From JAAYUD01 sp041907665 (GTDB taxonomy: Bacteria > Bacteroidota > Bacteroidia > Bacteroidales > Bacteroidaceae), in NCBI GenBank assembly GCA_041907665.1, contig JAYRGW010000012.1, positions 1-64,000 on the forward strand: DNA of 64,000 nt, read 5' to 3'. A program made the position numbers and the translations under genes. Positions within the stretch are counted from its first letter, which is position 1. Each line of letters starts with the position of its first letter. The notes below the pieces were generated by a model, which was given only the letters and a program-made list of their open reading frames with translations, was not told where the DNA came from and searched no databases. Shown here piece after piece: positions 53,002 to 62,613 of this stretch.

Positions 53002-54108
53002 ATGAAAAGATTTATACCTTATTTGCTTTTTGCATTGCTACTTGCAATGTTTTCAATCAATTCTAAAGCCGCAGTTCCCGTATATGTGTGGCAATCTTGG
53101 GATAAAAATACAACTGCCGAATCATTGCGCAGTGATTTTGCAAAGTGGAAACAACATGGCGTAGTTGGTATCTGCTTTAACGCCGGATTTGATATCGAAA
53201 AAATAAAAGTTGCTTCTCATGAGGCAAAAAATGCAGGTTTAGTTTATCACGCGTGGATTCCTTGCATGGTACAAACCGAATGTGACTCTACATGGTATAC
53301 TGTCAATCGTTTAGGACAGTCTGCTTATTCAACCCAAGCATACGTACCTCACTATAAATTTCTGGATCCTCACAACCCACAAGTTCAGGCTTATCTCATT
53401 AGCAAATACAAAGAGGTAGCAGCAATTCCGGATGTGGACTATGTTCAATTGGATTATATTCGCTATGCTGACGTTATTCTGGCAAAAGGGCTCTGGAAGA
53501 AGTATGGATTAGTGATGAAACATGAGTATCCAATAGCGGACTATTGCTATTGCAAAGATTGTGTAGCAGCTTTCAAAAATCTTACAGGCATTGATATTAC
53601 TAAAGTAAAAGACCCTTCAAAATGTAAGGCGTGGGCACAATTCCGCTGCGATGCAGTAACGTCGTTCGTCAACAAACTTGCTGAAGCGATTCATGCAGAA
53701 GGAAAAAAAGTAAGTGCCGATGTATTTCCAGGCCCTTATTCGCATGCTGTAAAAATGGTTCGTCAAGAATGGAACAAATGGAAAATTGATGCCTTCTTCC
53801 CCATGAACTATAACGACTTCTATTTACAAAAAGCTTCGTGGGTAGGCAAAGTTACTCGCGAAGGCGTCAAATCTGTTAACGGTGCAATTCCTGTATATAG
53901 CGGTTTGTTTATCTGCAATGACTGGCAGCACAAAGCAAGCGTAGTAGATCCAGAGAACTCAGGATTACTACCTTCCGAAATCGGAGAAGCAGTCACAGGT
54001 TCAATGAAAGCAGGAGGTGCAGGTATTTGTCTATTCACAGCAAATAGTATGACACCCGAACATTGGAAAGCTCTAGATGAAGCGATTCAAAAATGGAATA
54101 ATCGGTAA
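53002..54108 (+). CDS. Secreted glycosyl hydrolase-like family 10 (GHL10) protein
   Basis: The 368-residue product has a signal peptide (about 1-23, ending SKA). A TIM-barrel-like domain follows with GVVGICFNAGFD, AGLVYHAWIPCM, the conserved VDYVQLDYIRYADV (putative acidic catalytic pair region), KKVSADVFPGPYS and IDAFFPMNYNDFY. This matches the family 10 glycosylhydrolase / YngK-like group, believed to act on glycans. Substrate is not known. Five cysteines in the middle (YCYCKDC) might bind metal or form disulfides. Single-gene unit. Confidence 0.82.
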   Translation: MKRFIPYLLFALLLAMFSINSKAAVPVYVWQSWDKNTTAESLRSDFAKWKQHGVVGICFNAGFDIEKIKVASHEAKNAGLVYHAWIPCMVQTECDSTWYTVNRLGQSAYSTQAYVPHYKFLDPHNPQVQAYLISKYKEVAAIPDVDYVQLDYIRYADVILAKGLWKKYGLVMKHEYPIADYCYCKDCVAAFKNLTGIDITKVKDPSKCKAWAQFRCDAVTSFVNKLAEAIHAEGKKVSADVFPGPYSHAVKMVRQEWNKWKIDAFFPMNYNDFYLQKASWVGKVTREGVKSVNGAIPVYSGLFICNDWQHKASVVDPENSGLLPSEIGEAVTGSMKAGGAGICLFTANSMTPEHWKALDEAIQKWNNR

Positions 54109-54150
54109 TCGATAATCCTTCGAAAAGAGACGTCATAAATGGACATACAA

Positions 54151-54199
54151 CAATGGGGAGATGGATAAATGAATTCAATTCGTATCTATCTCCCTATTG
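54151..54199 (+). terminator. Long hairpin after the GH10-like gene
   Basis: CAATGGGGAGATGGATA (54151-54167) pairs with TATCTATCTCCCTATTG (54183-54199) over 17 positions, two of them G-U, with a 15-base loop. No T-run follows. It probably ends or protects the upstream message. Confidence 0.55.
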
Positions 54200-54376
54200 C
54201 TATAATAACCTTACAATAGTACACATATCATTCCTATTGGATAATATCATACAATCACATATTCTATTTCATCCCGTTTTATTTGGTAATAGGCTTTCAT
54301 AGTACAAATATATTTGTTATAAGATTGTATTAATATTTATATTGCGTGAAGACAGAATCGAAATTGAGACCCTTAT

Positions 54377-54407
54377 TTTGTTATTACTTTATTTTTTATT
54401 ATCTTGC
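54377..54407 (+). promoter_or_regulatory. pyk promoter
   Basis: TTTG (54377-54380) and TATCTTGC (54400-54407), a near-consensus -7, are 19 bases apart. Predicted start is near 54412, about 43 bases before the ATG. Confidence 0.5.
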
Positions 54408-54454
54408 GCTCTATAAACAGGATAATTTTGGTTTTTCACTAGTATAATACAAAA

Positions 54455-55918
54455 ATGAAACAGACAAAAATAGTAGCATCCATCAGCGATCGCCGATGTG
54501 ACGTGGGCTTCATCCGCCAACTTTTTGATGCGGGTATGAACGTCGTAAGAATGAATACGGCTCATGCTGGACCAGAGGGTATTAAAACTATTATAAAAAA
54601 TACACGTGCAGTATCTCGCCATATAGCCCTATTGATTGATACTAAAGGACCGGAAATTCGCTCTTCTGGTTGCGAAAATCCTATTCTATATAAGAAAGGA
54701 GAACGTGTAAAGATTCGCTATTCCGAGGATGATACGACACACGATGTGATAAATGTATCTTATCCCGGTTTTGCAGAAGATGTTTCTATCGGATCGGATA
54801 TTCTTTTCGACGATGGGGCATTGGATATGAAAGTAATAGCCAAAGAATCTGATGGTCTTATCGTAGATGTTCAAAACGATGGAGAATTGGGATCTCACAA
54901 AAGCGTAAATGTCCCTGGAGCTCATATCAATCTACCTGCATTAACAGAGAAAGACAAGCTTAATATACTTTTGGCTATAGATCAAGATATTGATTTTATT
55001 GCACATTCCTTTGTGCGTAGCAAGGAAGATGTACTTGCCGTTCAGAAAATATTAGACGAACATCATAGCCCTATAAAGATTATCTCTAAAATTGAGAATC
55101 AGGAAGGTGTTGACAATATAGACGAGATTATTGAGGCATCTTATGGCATTATGATTGCTCGAGGAGATCTAGGCATCGAAGTTCCTATCGAATGCATACC
55201 GGGAATTCAGCGAATGATTATTCGCAAATGTATTGTTGCCAAAAAGCCGGTCATCGTAGCAACACAAATGCTCCATACCATGATCAACAACCCACGCCCT
55301 ACTCGGGCCGAAGTAACAGACATTGCCAATGCCATTTATTATCGCACGGATGCATTAATGCTAAGTGGCGAAACAGCTTCTGGAAAATACCCCGTTGAAG
55401 CAGTTGCAACGATGGCTAGGATAGCCGAACAAGCAGAAAAAGACAAACATCCGGAAAATGATATAGAAGTCCCTCTAAGTGCAGATTGTGGAGTGACTGA
55501 ATTTTTAGCTAAAAACGCTATTGATGCCACAGAAAAGCTGAACGTAAAAGGTATCATTACCGATAGCAATACAGGAAGAACTGCAAGAAATCTGGCTGCA
55601 TTCCGTGGACCGAATCCGGTACTAGCCATCTGTTATAACGAGAGATTGCAACGACTTTTAGCACTGAGCTATGGTGTTATTCCAGTATATCAGCACGAAC
55701 GTATCAGTGTACAAGATTGTTTTGTGGCTGCTTTACGTATGTTGCGTCAAAAAGGATATATTTGCCTCAAAGACAAGATCGCTTACTTAAGTGGCAGTAT
55801 GGGCGAAGGTGGTGGAACCACCTATTTGGAGATAAACAATGTAAAAGATGTTTTCGATAAATCGTATATGTTCCATTTACCTAATTTTAGTGGAGAAGGA
55901 TCAAGCATAGGGAGGTAG
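54455..55918 (+). CDS. pyk: Pyruvate kinase
   Basis: The 487-residue enzyme converts phosphoenolpyruvate and ADP to pyruvate and ATP. Seen are the N-terminal TKIVASISD, LIDTKGPEIRSSG, the catalytic KIISKIENQEG, the metal site IMIARGDLGIEV, KPVIVATQMLHTMINNPRPTRAE and ALMLSGETASGKYP. The allosteric C-domain spans about 350-487. It converges with ppdK, which catalyses the reversible PEP/pyruvate step using PPi, so the two enzymes of this node lie tail to tail. Confidence 0.96.
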   Translation: MKQTKIVASISDRRCDVGFIRQLFDAGMNVVRMNTAHAGPEGIKTIIKNTRAVSRHIALLIDTKGPEIRSSGCENPILYKKGERVKIRYSEDDTTHDVINVSYPGFAEDVSIGSDILFDDGALDMKVIAKESDGLIVDVQNDGELGSHKSVNVPGAHINLPALTEKDKLNILLAIDQDIDFIAHSFVRSKEDVLAVQKILDEHHSPIKIISKIENQEGVDNIDEIIEASYGIMIARGDLGIEVPIECIPGIQRMIIRKCIVAKKPVIVATQMLHTMINNPRPTRAEVTDIANAIYYRTDALMLSGETASGKYPVEAVATMARIAEQAEKDKHPENDIEVPLSADCGVTEFLAKNAIDATEKLNVKGIITDSNTGRTARNLAAFRGPNPVLAICYNERLQRLLALSYGVIPVYQHERISVQDCFVAALRMLRQKGYICLKDKIAYLSGSMGEGGGTTYLEINNVKDVFDKSYMFHLPNFSGEGSSIGR

Positions 55919-55920
55919 TA

Positions 55921-55962
55921 ACATGTACTGAATAAGTTGACACAAACTTATTCAGTACATGT
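55921..55962 (+). terminator. Perfect 18-bp palindrome directly after pyk
   Basis: ACATGTACTGAATAAGTT (55921-55938) and AACTTATTCAGTACATGT (55945-55962) flank a 6-base loop, two bases after the pyk stop. No T-run follows. It probably terminates or stabilises the pyk message. Confidence 0.65.
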
Positions 55963-56004
55963 CAAGGTAAAGACAATACCAATTTATTGAAATAATCGTG
56001 GAGA

Positions 56005-56400
56005 CGCTTACTTTCGGCCCCATTTTTACAGATGAACATTGGGAGCGATACTAATACTATTTTAACCATAGAAAAATGACGCCTTTCAATGCGCGGAATT
56101 GAAGCTACACTTTCGAAAAATCATAAGGACGAACACAAAAGTTCATAAGGACGAAAATAAAAGTTTGTAACTAGAAACTTTTATTTTCGTCCTTATGAAC
56201 TTCTCGCTGTATATCAACGATTTAAATACAAAACGCTTATATCTTGTTCCGATTCGAGTGACATGCTAACGATGAAACAATAACAAAAATAGTACTCTAC
56301 AAGGCCCTGTAGCTTAGGTTCGGATAAGAAAGTATCAGAATATTAGGGAATATTCACTTTGAAATAAGTCCTAAAAATGGATTGTACGCAAAAACATTAA
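56005..56400 (+). repeat. Long intergenic repeat, copy B
   Basis: Aligns with the reverse complement of 36360-36775. Its central palindrome is perfect: 28-base arms at 56139-56166 and 56175-56202 with an 8-base loop (GTAACTAG, the same loop as copy A), arm core CATAAGGACGAAAATAAAAG. An additional CATAAGGACGAA copy precedes it at 56122-56133. No reading frame spans the unit. Confidence 0.78.
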
Positions 56401-56420
56401 ACATACGGTTGTATTGAGAA

Positions 56421-56462
56421 GAGACGAAAAGAAAGGATGTGCCAGTATTGACACATCCTTTC
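56421..56462 (-). terminator. ppdK terminator
   Basis: GAAAGGATGTG (56431-56441) and CACATCCTTTC (56452-56462) form a perfect 11-bp stem with a 10-base loop. On the minus strand it is followed by TTTTCGTCTC, a short T-rich tail. Confidence 0.75.
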
Positions 56463-56498
56463 GTCATCACACTAATTACTAAACGATAATATTTATTC

Positions 56499-59222
56499 TT
56501 AGGCTTGTTCAATAGCTGCTTGTGCAGCTGCCAATCTTGCAATAGGAACACGGAACGGACTGCAACTTACGTAGTCAAGACCTACTTTGTTACAGAATTT
56601 CACTGACGAAGGTTCACCACCATGTTCGCCACATATTCCACAACGCAGATTCGGACGTTGAGCGCGTCCTTTCTCTGTTGCCATCTGTACCAGCTGTCCT
56701 ACGCCATTCTGATCGAGTACCTGGAATGGATCTACATCCAATATCTTCTTTTCCAAATAGACCGGTAAGAAAGATGCAATATCGTCACGCGAATAGCCGA
56801 AAGTCATCTGCGTCAAATCGTTTGTTCCAAATGAGAAGAACTCTGCTTTGGAAGCAATTCTATCTGCAGTAAGAGCTGCACGTGGAACTTCGATCATCGT
56901 ACCTACTTTATATTCTATGCGATCGCCCATTTCTTTGAAGACCAGCTCAGCCTCAGCACGAATAACCTCTTCTTGAGCGGCAAATTCATAAACGATGCCT
57001 GTAAGCGGAACCATAATCTCGGGAATAGCCTCAATACCTTCTTTCTTCAACTCGAGAGCTGCCGAAAGAATAGCGCGAGTCTGCATTTGAGTGATTTCGG
57101 GATAAGTATTTCCTAAACGGCAGCCACGATGTCCCAACATGGGGTTGTGTTCGCAAAGAGACTCAACACGCTGTTGAATATACTCGAGACTTACGTTCAT
57201 CGTTTTAGCCATTTCTTCTTGGCCTTTTAAATCATGAGGAACAAACTCATGCAATGGAGGATCGAGCAGACGAACAGTAACAGGATAGCCTGCCATCACT
57301 TTGAAAATACCTTTGAAGTCTTCTTTCTGATAAGGAAGAATCTTGCTTAAAGCGATGCGGCGTCCTTCTGCATTTTCAGCTAGAATCATTTCACGCATGG
57401 CTTTTATTTTCTCACCTTCGAAGAACATGTGTTCCGTGCGGCAAAGTCCAATACCCACTGCACCAAATTGACGAGCTACAGCTGCATCATGTGGAGTATC
57501 TGCATTGGCGCCTACTTTCAATCGAGCATACTTATCGGCCAGAGTCATCAACTCCGCAAAATCACCCGATATATCGGTAGGTCTGGTATCTACCTTTCCG
57601 TCGTACACTTCGCCGGTACTACCATTCAACGAGATATAATCACCTTCCTTAAATATTTTGCCATCAATCTCTAGAGTGCGAGCTTTATAATCGATATTCA
57701 AAGCGCCGGCACCAGAAACACAACATTTGCCCATACCACGAGCAACAACAGCCGCATGAGAAGTCATACCTCCGCGAGCCGTCAAAATACCTTCTGCAGC
57801 CGACATACCGGCCAAATCTTCTGGAGAAGTCTCAATACGCACCATTATGACATTTTTCTTTTCTTCGTGCCAACGGGCGGCATCATCTGCAAAGAACACT
57901 ATCTGTCCCGTCGCAGCACCTGGAGATGCCGGAAGTCCACGAGTAAGTACCTTGGCAAGACGTAGAGCATCCTTGTCAAAAATTGGATGAAGCAATTCAT
58001 TCAATTTGTTCGGGTCACAACGTTCAAGAGCTGTTTTCTCGTCTATCATACCTTGATGCAACAAGTCTACAGCAATTTTTACCATAGCAGCTCCCGTACG
58101 TTTACCGTTACGAGTCTGCAAGAACCAAAGTTTACCCTCTTGTACGGTGAACTCCATATCCTGCATATCTCTATAGTGCAATTCTAGTTTTTCTTGAATT
58201 TCATTCAATTCTTTAAAGATTTCTGGCATTGCCTCTTCCATAGAAGGATATTTGGAAGCTCTTTCTTGTTCGCTGACTCCAGCAAGTTTAGCCCATCTTT
58301 TAGAACCTTCGATAGAAATTTGCTGCGGTGTACGAATACCGGCAACAACGTCCTCACCCTGAGCGTTTATAAGATATTCGCCGTTAAAGATATCTTCACC
58401 AGTAGCAGCATCACGAGAGAAACAAACACCGGTAGCCGATGTATTGCCCATGTTGCCGAATACCATTGCCATGACACTCACAGCGGTACCCCAATCGTCG
58501 GGTATACCCTCCATTTTGCGATAAAGGATAGCACGCTCGTTCATCCAAGAATTGAATACGGCACAAACAGCGCCCCACAACTGATCATAAACATCTGTCG
58601 GGAAACCCTTTCCTGTTTGTTTAAGCACAGCAGCTTTGAATTTAGTTACGAGTTGTTTGAGCTCATCGACGTTCAATTCGTTATCAAGCTTAATGCCGCG
58701 TTGTTTTTTTACTTCTTCAATAATTGCTTCAAACGGATCCATATCCTCTTTGCTCGTAGGCTTCATGCCTAATACGACATCACCGTACATTTGAACGAAA
58801 CGCCGATAAGAATCCCAGGCAAAACAAGGATTACCTGTTTTCTTGGCGAGTCCTTCCACGACTTCATCATTTAAACCAAGGTTAAGAATAGTATCCATCA
58901 TTCCCGGCATAGAAGCACGAGAACCCGAACGTACAGAAACTAAAAGCGGATTGGCAGGATCTCCGAACTTTGAATGCATCAACGTTTCAACTTCCGCCAT
59001 AGATTTTATTACGTCGTCTTTCAAAAGAGAGACGATAGTTTCTTCTCCTTTTTCATAGTACTCAGTACATACTTCTGTTGTGATTGTGAATCCAGGAGGT
59101 ACCGGTACACCGATCAGATTCATTTCCGCAAGGTTTGCACCTTTGCCACCCAGCAGATTGCGCATATCAGCTTTGCCCTCTGCTTTACCGTTACCAAACG
59201 TGTAAATTCTCTTTTTGTTCAT
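56499..59222 (-). CDS. ppdK: Pyruvate, phosphate dikinase
   Basis: The 907-residue enzyme interconverts PEP, AMP and PPi with pyruvate, ATP and phosphate. The N-terminal ATP-grasp domain starts KRIYTFGNGKAEGKADMRNL, with LLGGKGANLAEM soon after. The swivelling phospho-histidine domain has the catalytic His in LTARGGMTSHAAVVARGMGK (about residue 458). The C-terminal PEP/pyruvate barrel has GIGLCRTEHMFF and FSFGTNDLTQMTFGYSRDD. The active-site Cys lies in RCGICGEHGGEPSSV. Length matches bacterial PPDK (about 875-910). Promoter and terminator flank it. Confidence 0.97.
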   Translation of the reverse strand: MNKKRIYTFGNGKAEGKADMRNLLGGKGANLAEMNLIGVPVPPGFTITTEVCTEYYEKGEETIVSLLKDDVIKSMAEVETLMHSKFGDPANPLLVSVRSGSRASMPGMMDTILNLGLNDEVVEGLAKKTGNPCFAWDSYRRFVQMYGDVVLGMKPTSKEDMDPFEAIIEEVKKQRGIKLDNELNVDELKQLVTKFKAAVLKQTGKGFPTDVYDQLWGAVCAVFNSWMNERAILYRKMEGIPDDWGTAVSVMAMVFGNMGNTSATGVCFSRDAATGEDIFNGEYLINAQGEDVVAGIRTPQQISIEGSKRWAKLAGVSEQERASKYPSMEEAMPEIFKELNEIQEKLELHYRDMQDMEFTVQEGKLWFLQTRNGKRTGAAMVKIAVDLLHQGMIDEKTALERCDPNKLNELLHPIFDKDALRLAKVLTRGLPASPGAATGQIVFFADDAARWHEEKKNVIMVRIETSPEDLAGMSAAEGILTARGGMTSHAAVVARGMGKCCVSGAGALNIDYKARTLEIDGKIFKEGDYISLNGSTGEVYDGKVDTRPTDISGDFAELMTLADKYARLKVGANADTPHDAAVARQFGAVGIGLCRTEHMFFEGEKIKAMREMILAENAEGRRIALSKILPYQKEDFKGIFKVMAGYPVTVRLLDPPLHEFVPHDLKGQEEMAKTMNVSLEYIQQRVESLCEHNPMLGHRGCRLGNTYPEITQMQTRAILSAALELKKEGIEAIPEIMVPLTGIVYEFAAQEEVIRAEAELVFKEMGDRIEYKVGTMIEVPRAALTADRIASKAEFFSFGTNDLTQMTFGYSRDDIASFLPVYLEKKILDVDPFQVLDQNGVGQLVQMATEKGRAQRPNLRCGICGEHGGEPSSVKFCNKVGLDYVSCSPFRVPIARLAAAQAAIEQA

Positions 59223-59266
59223 AAATGTTAGGTTACTTAATAAGGTTGTTTGTAATTTCCATGTTG

Positions 59267-59296
59267 CAAATCTAAGTAATTTCTATAAATTCCAAA
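59267..59296 (-). promoter_or_regulatory. ppdK promoter
   Basis: The minus strand has TTTG (59293-59296) and TAGATTTG (59267-59274), 18 bases apart; the -7 is perfect. Predicted start is ~40 bases before the ATG. Confidence 0.6.
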
Positions 59297-59389
59297 CGAA
59301 ATAGTAAAGTTTTTTTTGACTTTTATAGTTAAAAATCGCGTCGAGAATTATTTTATAGCCCATATATCATATTATTCCGTTTTTTTATC

Positions 59390-59397
59390 TATTTTTG
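59390..59397 (+). promoter_or_regulatory. -7 element of the RlmD-type gene
   Basis: TATTTTTG matches the -7 consensus, about 28 bases before the GTG start. No -33 match is seen. Confidence 0.45.
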
Positions 59398-59424
59398 TAG
59401 CATAATTATTAAAATGGCGTAGAA

Positions 59425-60852
59425 GTGGTTAGAAAGAAAAAGGAACTTCCTTTATTGGAAGGTATTGAAATAACCGGTGTAGCTGCCGAGGGAAAAGCAT
59501 TAGCAAGAGTAAACGATTTGGTCGTATTTGTTCCTTTCGTAGTACCGGGAGATATTGTCGATTTACAATTGACTCGCAAAAAAAATAAGTATGCAGAAGC
59601 AAAAGCTGTAAAGTTCATTAAGTATTCCGAGAAAAGGGCCGTTCCTTTTTGTTCCCACTTCGGCATCTGTGGTGGTTGCAAATGGCAAAACCTACCATAC
59701 GAAGAACAGTTGAAATATAAACAACAGCAAGTATTAGATAATTTAGAACGCATCGGCAAAGTAGAATTACCCGAAATTTCACCGATACTTGGATCGGAGC
59801 ACATACAGTTTTATCGTAACAAACTCGAATTCACTTTCTCTAATAAACGCTGGCTCACCACCGACGAGCTGGAAAGTGATGAGATATTTGAACAACGCAA
59901 CGCACTGGGATTCCACATACCAGGTTCGTTCGACAAGGTTCTTGATATAGACAAATGCTGGCTTCAAGACGATATATCCAATAGACTTCGTAATGCAATT
60001 CGTCAATATGCATTAGACAATCAGCTCTCCTTTTTCGATTTACGCGAACAAAACGGACTGCTCCGCAACGTTATCATACGTACAGCTTCTACAGGCGAAC
60101 TAATGGTAATTATAATTGCCCAAGTAGTAACTCCAGAACAGAAAGAGACATTGAATCAAGTACTTCAATATATAAGCGATAGCTTTCCCGAAATCACTTC
60201 ACTAATTTATGTAATAAATAATAAGTGCAATGATTCTATTGCCGATTTAACACCTGTAGTATTTAACGGGAAAGACCATATTATTGAAGAGATGGAAGGT
60301 CTGCGTTTTAAAGTGGGACCAAAATCATTCTATCAAACCAATTCGGAACAGGCATACAATTTATATAAGGTAGTGCGTAACTTCGCACAACTCACCGGTA
60401 GCGAACTGGTTTATGATTTATACACCGGAACGGGAACGATAGCCAATTTCGTATCGCATCAATCAAAGAAAGTAATTGGTATAGAATATATAGAAGAGGC
60501 GATTGAAGATGCAAAAATCAATGCAGAATTGAATAATCTGGATAACACTCTCTTCTTTGCCGGAGATATGAAAGATATCCTGACACAAGATTTCATCAAT
60601 CAGTATGGCCGTCCGGATGTTATCATTACCGATCCTCCACGTGCCGGAATGCACCCTGATGTAATCAACACCATTATGTTTGCCGCTCCTGATAGAATTG
60701 TATATGTAAGTTGCAATCCAACTACCCAGGCACGCGATTTACAATTGCTCGACAGTAAATACAAAGTAATGGCCGTACAACCTGTAGATATGTTCCCACA
60801 TACACAACATGTCGAGAATGTAGTATTACTCAAACTTAGAGAACAACAATAA
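59425..60852 (+). CDS. RlmD/RumA-type 23S rRNA m5U methyltransferase
   Basis: The 475-residue product has a TRAM domain (about 8-65), then an iron-sulfur motif Cys-x5-Cys-x2-Cys in FCSHFGICGGCKWQ with the fourth Cys in DKCWLQ. The Rossmann methyltransferase domain includes YDLYTGTGTIANFVS (SAM site), TDPPRAGMHPD, and the catalytic Cys in YVSCNPTTQARDL. RlmD makes m5U1939 in 23S rRNA. The start is GTG at 59425, because the nearby ATG at 59414 is followed two codons later by a stop in another frame. It precedes queF by 12 bases. Confidence 0.92.
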   Translation: MVRKKKELPLLEGIEITGVAAEGKALARVNDLVVFVPFVVPGDIVDLQLTRKKNKYAEAKAVKFIKYSEKRAVPFCSHFGICGGCKWQNLPYEEQLKYKQQQVLDNLERIGKVELPEISPILGSEHIQFYRNKLEFTFSNKRWLTTDELESDEIFEQRNALGFHIPGSFDKVLDIDKCWLQDDISNRLRNAIRQYALDNQLSFFDLREQNGLLRNVIIRTASTGELMVIIIAQVVTPEQKETLNQVLQYISDSFPEITSLIYVINNKCNDSIADLTPVVFNGKDHIIEEMEGLRFKVGPKSFYQTNSEQAYNLYKVVRNFAQLTGSELVYDLYTGTGTIANFVSHQSKKVIGIEYIEEAIEDAKINAELNNLDNTLFFAGDMKDILTQDFINQYGRPDVIITDPPRAGMHPDVINTIMFAAPDRIVYVSCNPTTQARDLQLLDSKYKVMAVQPVDMFPHTQHVENVVLLKLREQQ

Positions 60853-60864
60853 TAAGCAATAAAG

Positions 60865-61311
60865 ATGGATCAATTAAACAGTCTGGGGCATCACACCGAA
60901 TATGCCAAAGATTATGCTCCCGAAGTATTGGAAACGTTTGAGAACAAACATCCTGACAATGATTATTGGGTGCGTTTCAACTGCCCTGAGTTTACGAGTC
61001 TTTGCCCTATTACAGGACAACCTGACTTTGCAGAAATACGTATCAGTTATATACCGGGCAGAAAAATGGTAGAAAGTAAAAGTTTGAAATTGTATCTTTT
61101 CAGTTTTCGCAATCATGGAGCTTTCCACGAAGATTGTGTCAATATTATTATGAAAGATCTAATCAAATTAATGGAACCTAAATATATAGAGGTAACAGGT
61201 TTCTTTTTGCCGAGAGGTGGCATATCAATATATCCCTATGCCAACTACGGGCAACCAAATACTAAATTTGAAAAGATAGCAGAGCAACGGCTAGCCAATT
61301 ACGAACGGTAG
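60865..61311 (+). CDS. queF: NADPH-dependent preQ0 reductase
   Basis: The 148-residue tunnelling-fold enzyme of the short (YkvM) type reduces 7-cyano-7-deazaguanine (preQ0) to preQ1 in queuosine synthesis. The nucleophile Cys47 is in EFTSLCPITGQPDFA with Asp54, and the QueF motif ESKSLKL is at 70-76. NHGAFHEDC and FFLPRGGISIYPY follow. It shares a transcript with the RlmD-type gene, so two RNA-modification enzymes are together. Convergent with the MORN gene. Confidence 0.95.
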   Translation: MDQLNSLGHHTEYAKDYAPEVLETFENKHPDNDYWVRFNCPEFTSLCPITGQPDFAEIRISYIPGRKMVESKSLKLYLFSFRNHGAFHEDCVNIIMKDLIKLMEPKYIEVTGFFLPRGGISIYPYANYGQPNTKFEKIAEQRLANYER

Positions 61312-61397
61312 TAAGATAACAAAAAAAACAGATTTCAATAAGGTACAAAAGGGCTACAGATTAGGCTACTCATGACGCGGCAAATTTTAGCAAGTTA

Positions 61398-62564
61398 CTA
61401 CTGCAGGTTTCCAAAGTTGTAAGTACCTTTTCTAAGGACCTTACCATCTTTGTCCATTTCGATAAATGGTCCATGACGTTTGCCTTGTTTGAAAAAGCCC
61501 TCAAAGCGTACTCCATTCTTATTGGTTTCGATACCTGCACCATCTTGAAGACCATCTACAAAATGTCCTTTGTAATGGGTTCCATCAACTGAAACCAGCT
61601 CACCTTGCCCGTTAGGTTTATCGTTTTTCCATTCGCCGGTATAAACATCGCCATTGCTCCATTTATAGGTACCATTGCCTTCGCGAACATTATTCTTCCA
61701 ATTGCCTTCGTATACGGCGCCATTGGCCCAGGTCAATGTTCCCTGGCCTTCTTGAACACCATCTTTGAAATGCCCCACGTATTTATCGCCGTTAGCATGA
61801 TAATAAGTTCCGACACCTGTACGTTCACCTTGCTGGTAATCACCTTCATATCGATCGCTACCTAAATAAGAGACTCCGTGTCCATGTTGCAAATCATCTA
61901 CCCAATCGCCTATATATTTGTCGCCATTGGTATATTCGAAAGTACCTTTTCCTTCACGAATATCATTCTTCCAGTCACCATCATATTTACAACCGTCATT
62001 CCATACAATGACTCCCTTACCATTCTTTTTGTCGTTCATCCATTGCCCTTCGTATTTGGAACCATCGCGCCAAGAATAAGTACCCTTGCCTTGACGTTTA
62101 TCTTTGATCCAATCGCCATCATATACATCACCATTGTGATAATACATTGTTCCGCGGCCCTGTTGAAGATCTTGATACCACATACCATCGTAACGATTAT
62201 TATCCGAGAAATAGAAGATGCCATGTCCATGACGCACGTTATGAAACCATTGTCCGTCATACTTCTCTCCATCGGCAGTAGTATATACCCCATTGCCTTC
62301 GCGCATACTGTTTACATAATCGCCTTCGTATGTATCTTTATTTTTAAAAATAGTTTTCCCTTTTCCATAAGGCTTGCCCTTACGTAACTCTCCGTTATAA
62401 ACAGAGCCATCTTTGAAAGTATAGCTTCCTATTTCAGTATCAGCAGAAAGGGCATTCTTCACTTTATTGAAGAATCCGCCATTATTTTGTGCCTGAATAT
62501 CCTTGGGATAACAAGCAAAAAGGATAACAATTGTCGTATAAAATATCTTCTTCAAAAATTTCAT
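61398..62564 (-). CDS. Secreted MORN-repeat protein
   Basis: The 388-residue product has a signal peptide (about 1-25, ending IQAQ). About 14 MORN repeats follow at a 23-residue spacing (about residues 50-375), of the form Y-x-G-x-[WFY]-x(4)-x-x-G-x-G, for example YDGDWKNDIREGKG and YEGNWKNNVREGNG. The matching DNA is a degenerate ~69-bp tandem repeat. MORN arrays form extended beta sheets and in other systems bind lipids or proteins. No enzyme domain is attached. Location is probably periplasmic or outer surface, role unknown. Confidence 0.9.
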   Translation of the reverse strand: MKFLKKIFYTTIVILFACYPKDIQAQNNGGFFNKVKNALSADTEIGSYTFKDGSVYNGELRKGKPYGKGKTIFKNKDTYEGDYVNSMREGNGVYTTADGEKYDGQWFHNVRHGHGIFYFSDNNRYDGMWYQDLQQGRGTMYYHNGDVYDGDWIKDKRQGKGTYSWRDGSKYEGQWMNDKKNGKGVIVWNDGCKYDGDWKNDIREGKGTFEYTNGDKYIGDWVDDLQHGHGVSYLGSDRYEGDYQQGERTGVGTYYHANGDKYVGHFKDGVQEGQGTLTWANGAVYEGNWKNNVREGNGTYKWSNGDVYTGEWKNDKPNGQGELVSVDGTHYKGHFVDGLQDGAGIETNKNGVRFEGFFKQGKRHGPFIEMDKDGKVLRKGTYNFGNLQ

Positions 62565-62613
62565 ACGGCAAATATACCATTTTTAATGAAAAATGAAAAT
62601 GAATCGTCGTTTT

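Larger units (their letters stand above)
54109..54454. other. Intergenic gap between the GH10-like gene and pyk
   Basis: This 346-base gap contains a long hairpin at 54151-54199 and the pyk promoter at 54377-54407. No gene is visible. Confidence 0.7.
55919..56498. other. Intergenic gap between convergent pyk and ppdK
   Basis: This 580-base gap has three parts in order: a perfect 18-bp palindrome just after pyk, repeat copy B (56005-56400) with a 28-bp-arm palindrome, and the ppdK terminator (56421-56462). No gene is visible. Confidence 0.75.

Noticed and set aside
54455..59222. pyk and ppdK as a single operon
   Set aside because: They are on opposite strands, converge, and each has its own promoter and terminator-like hairpin.
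61438..62420. Tandem ~69-bp DNA repeat as a satellite or array
   Set aside because: It is fully explained by the MORN repeats of the encoded protein.
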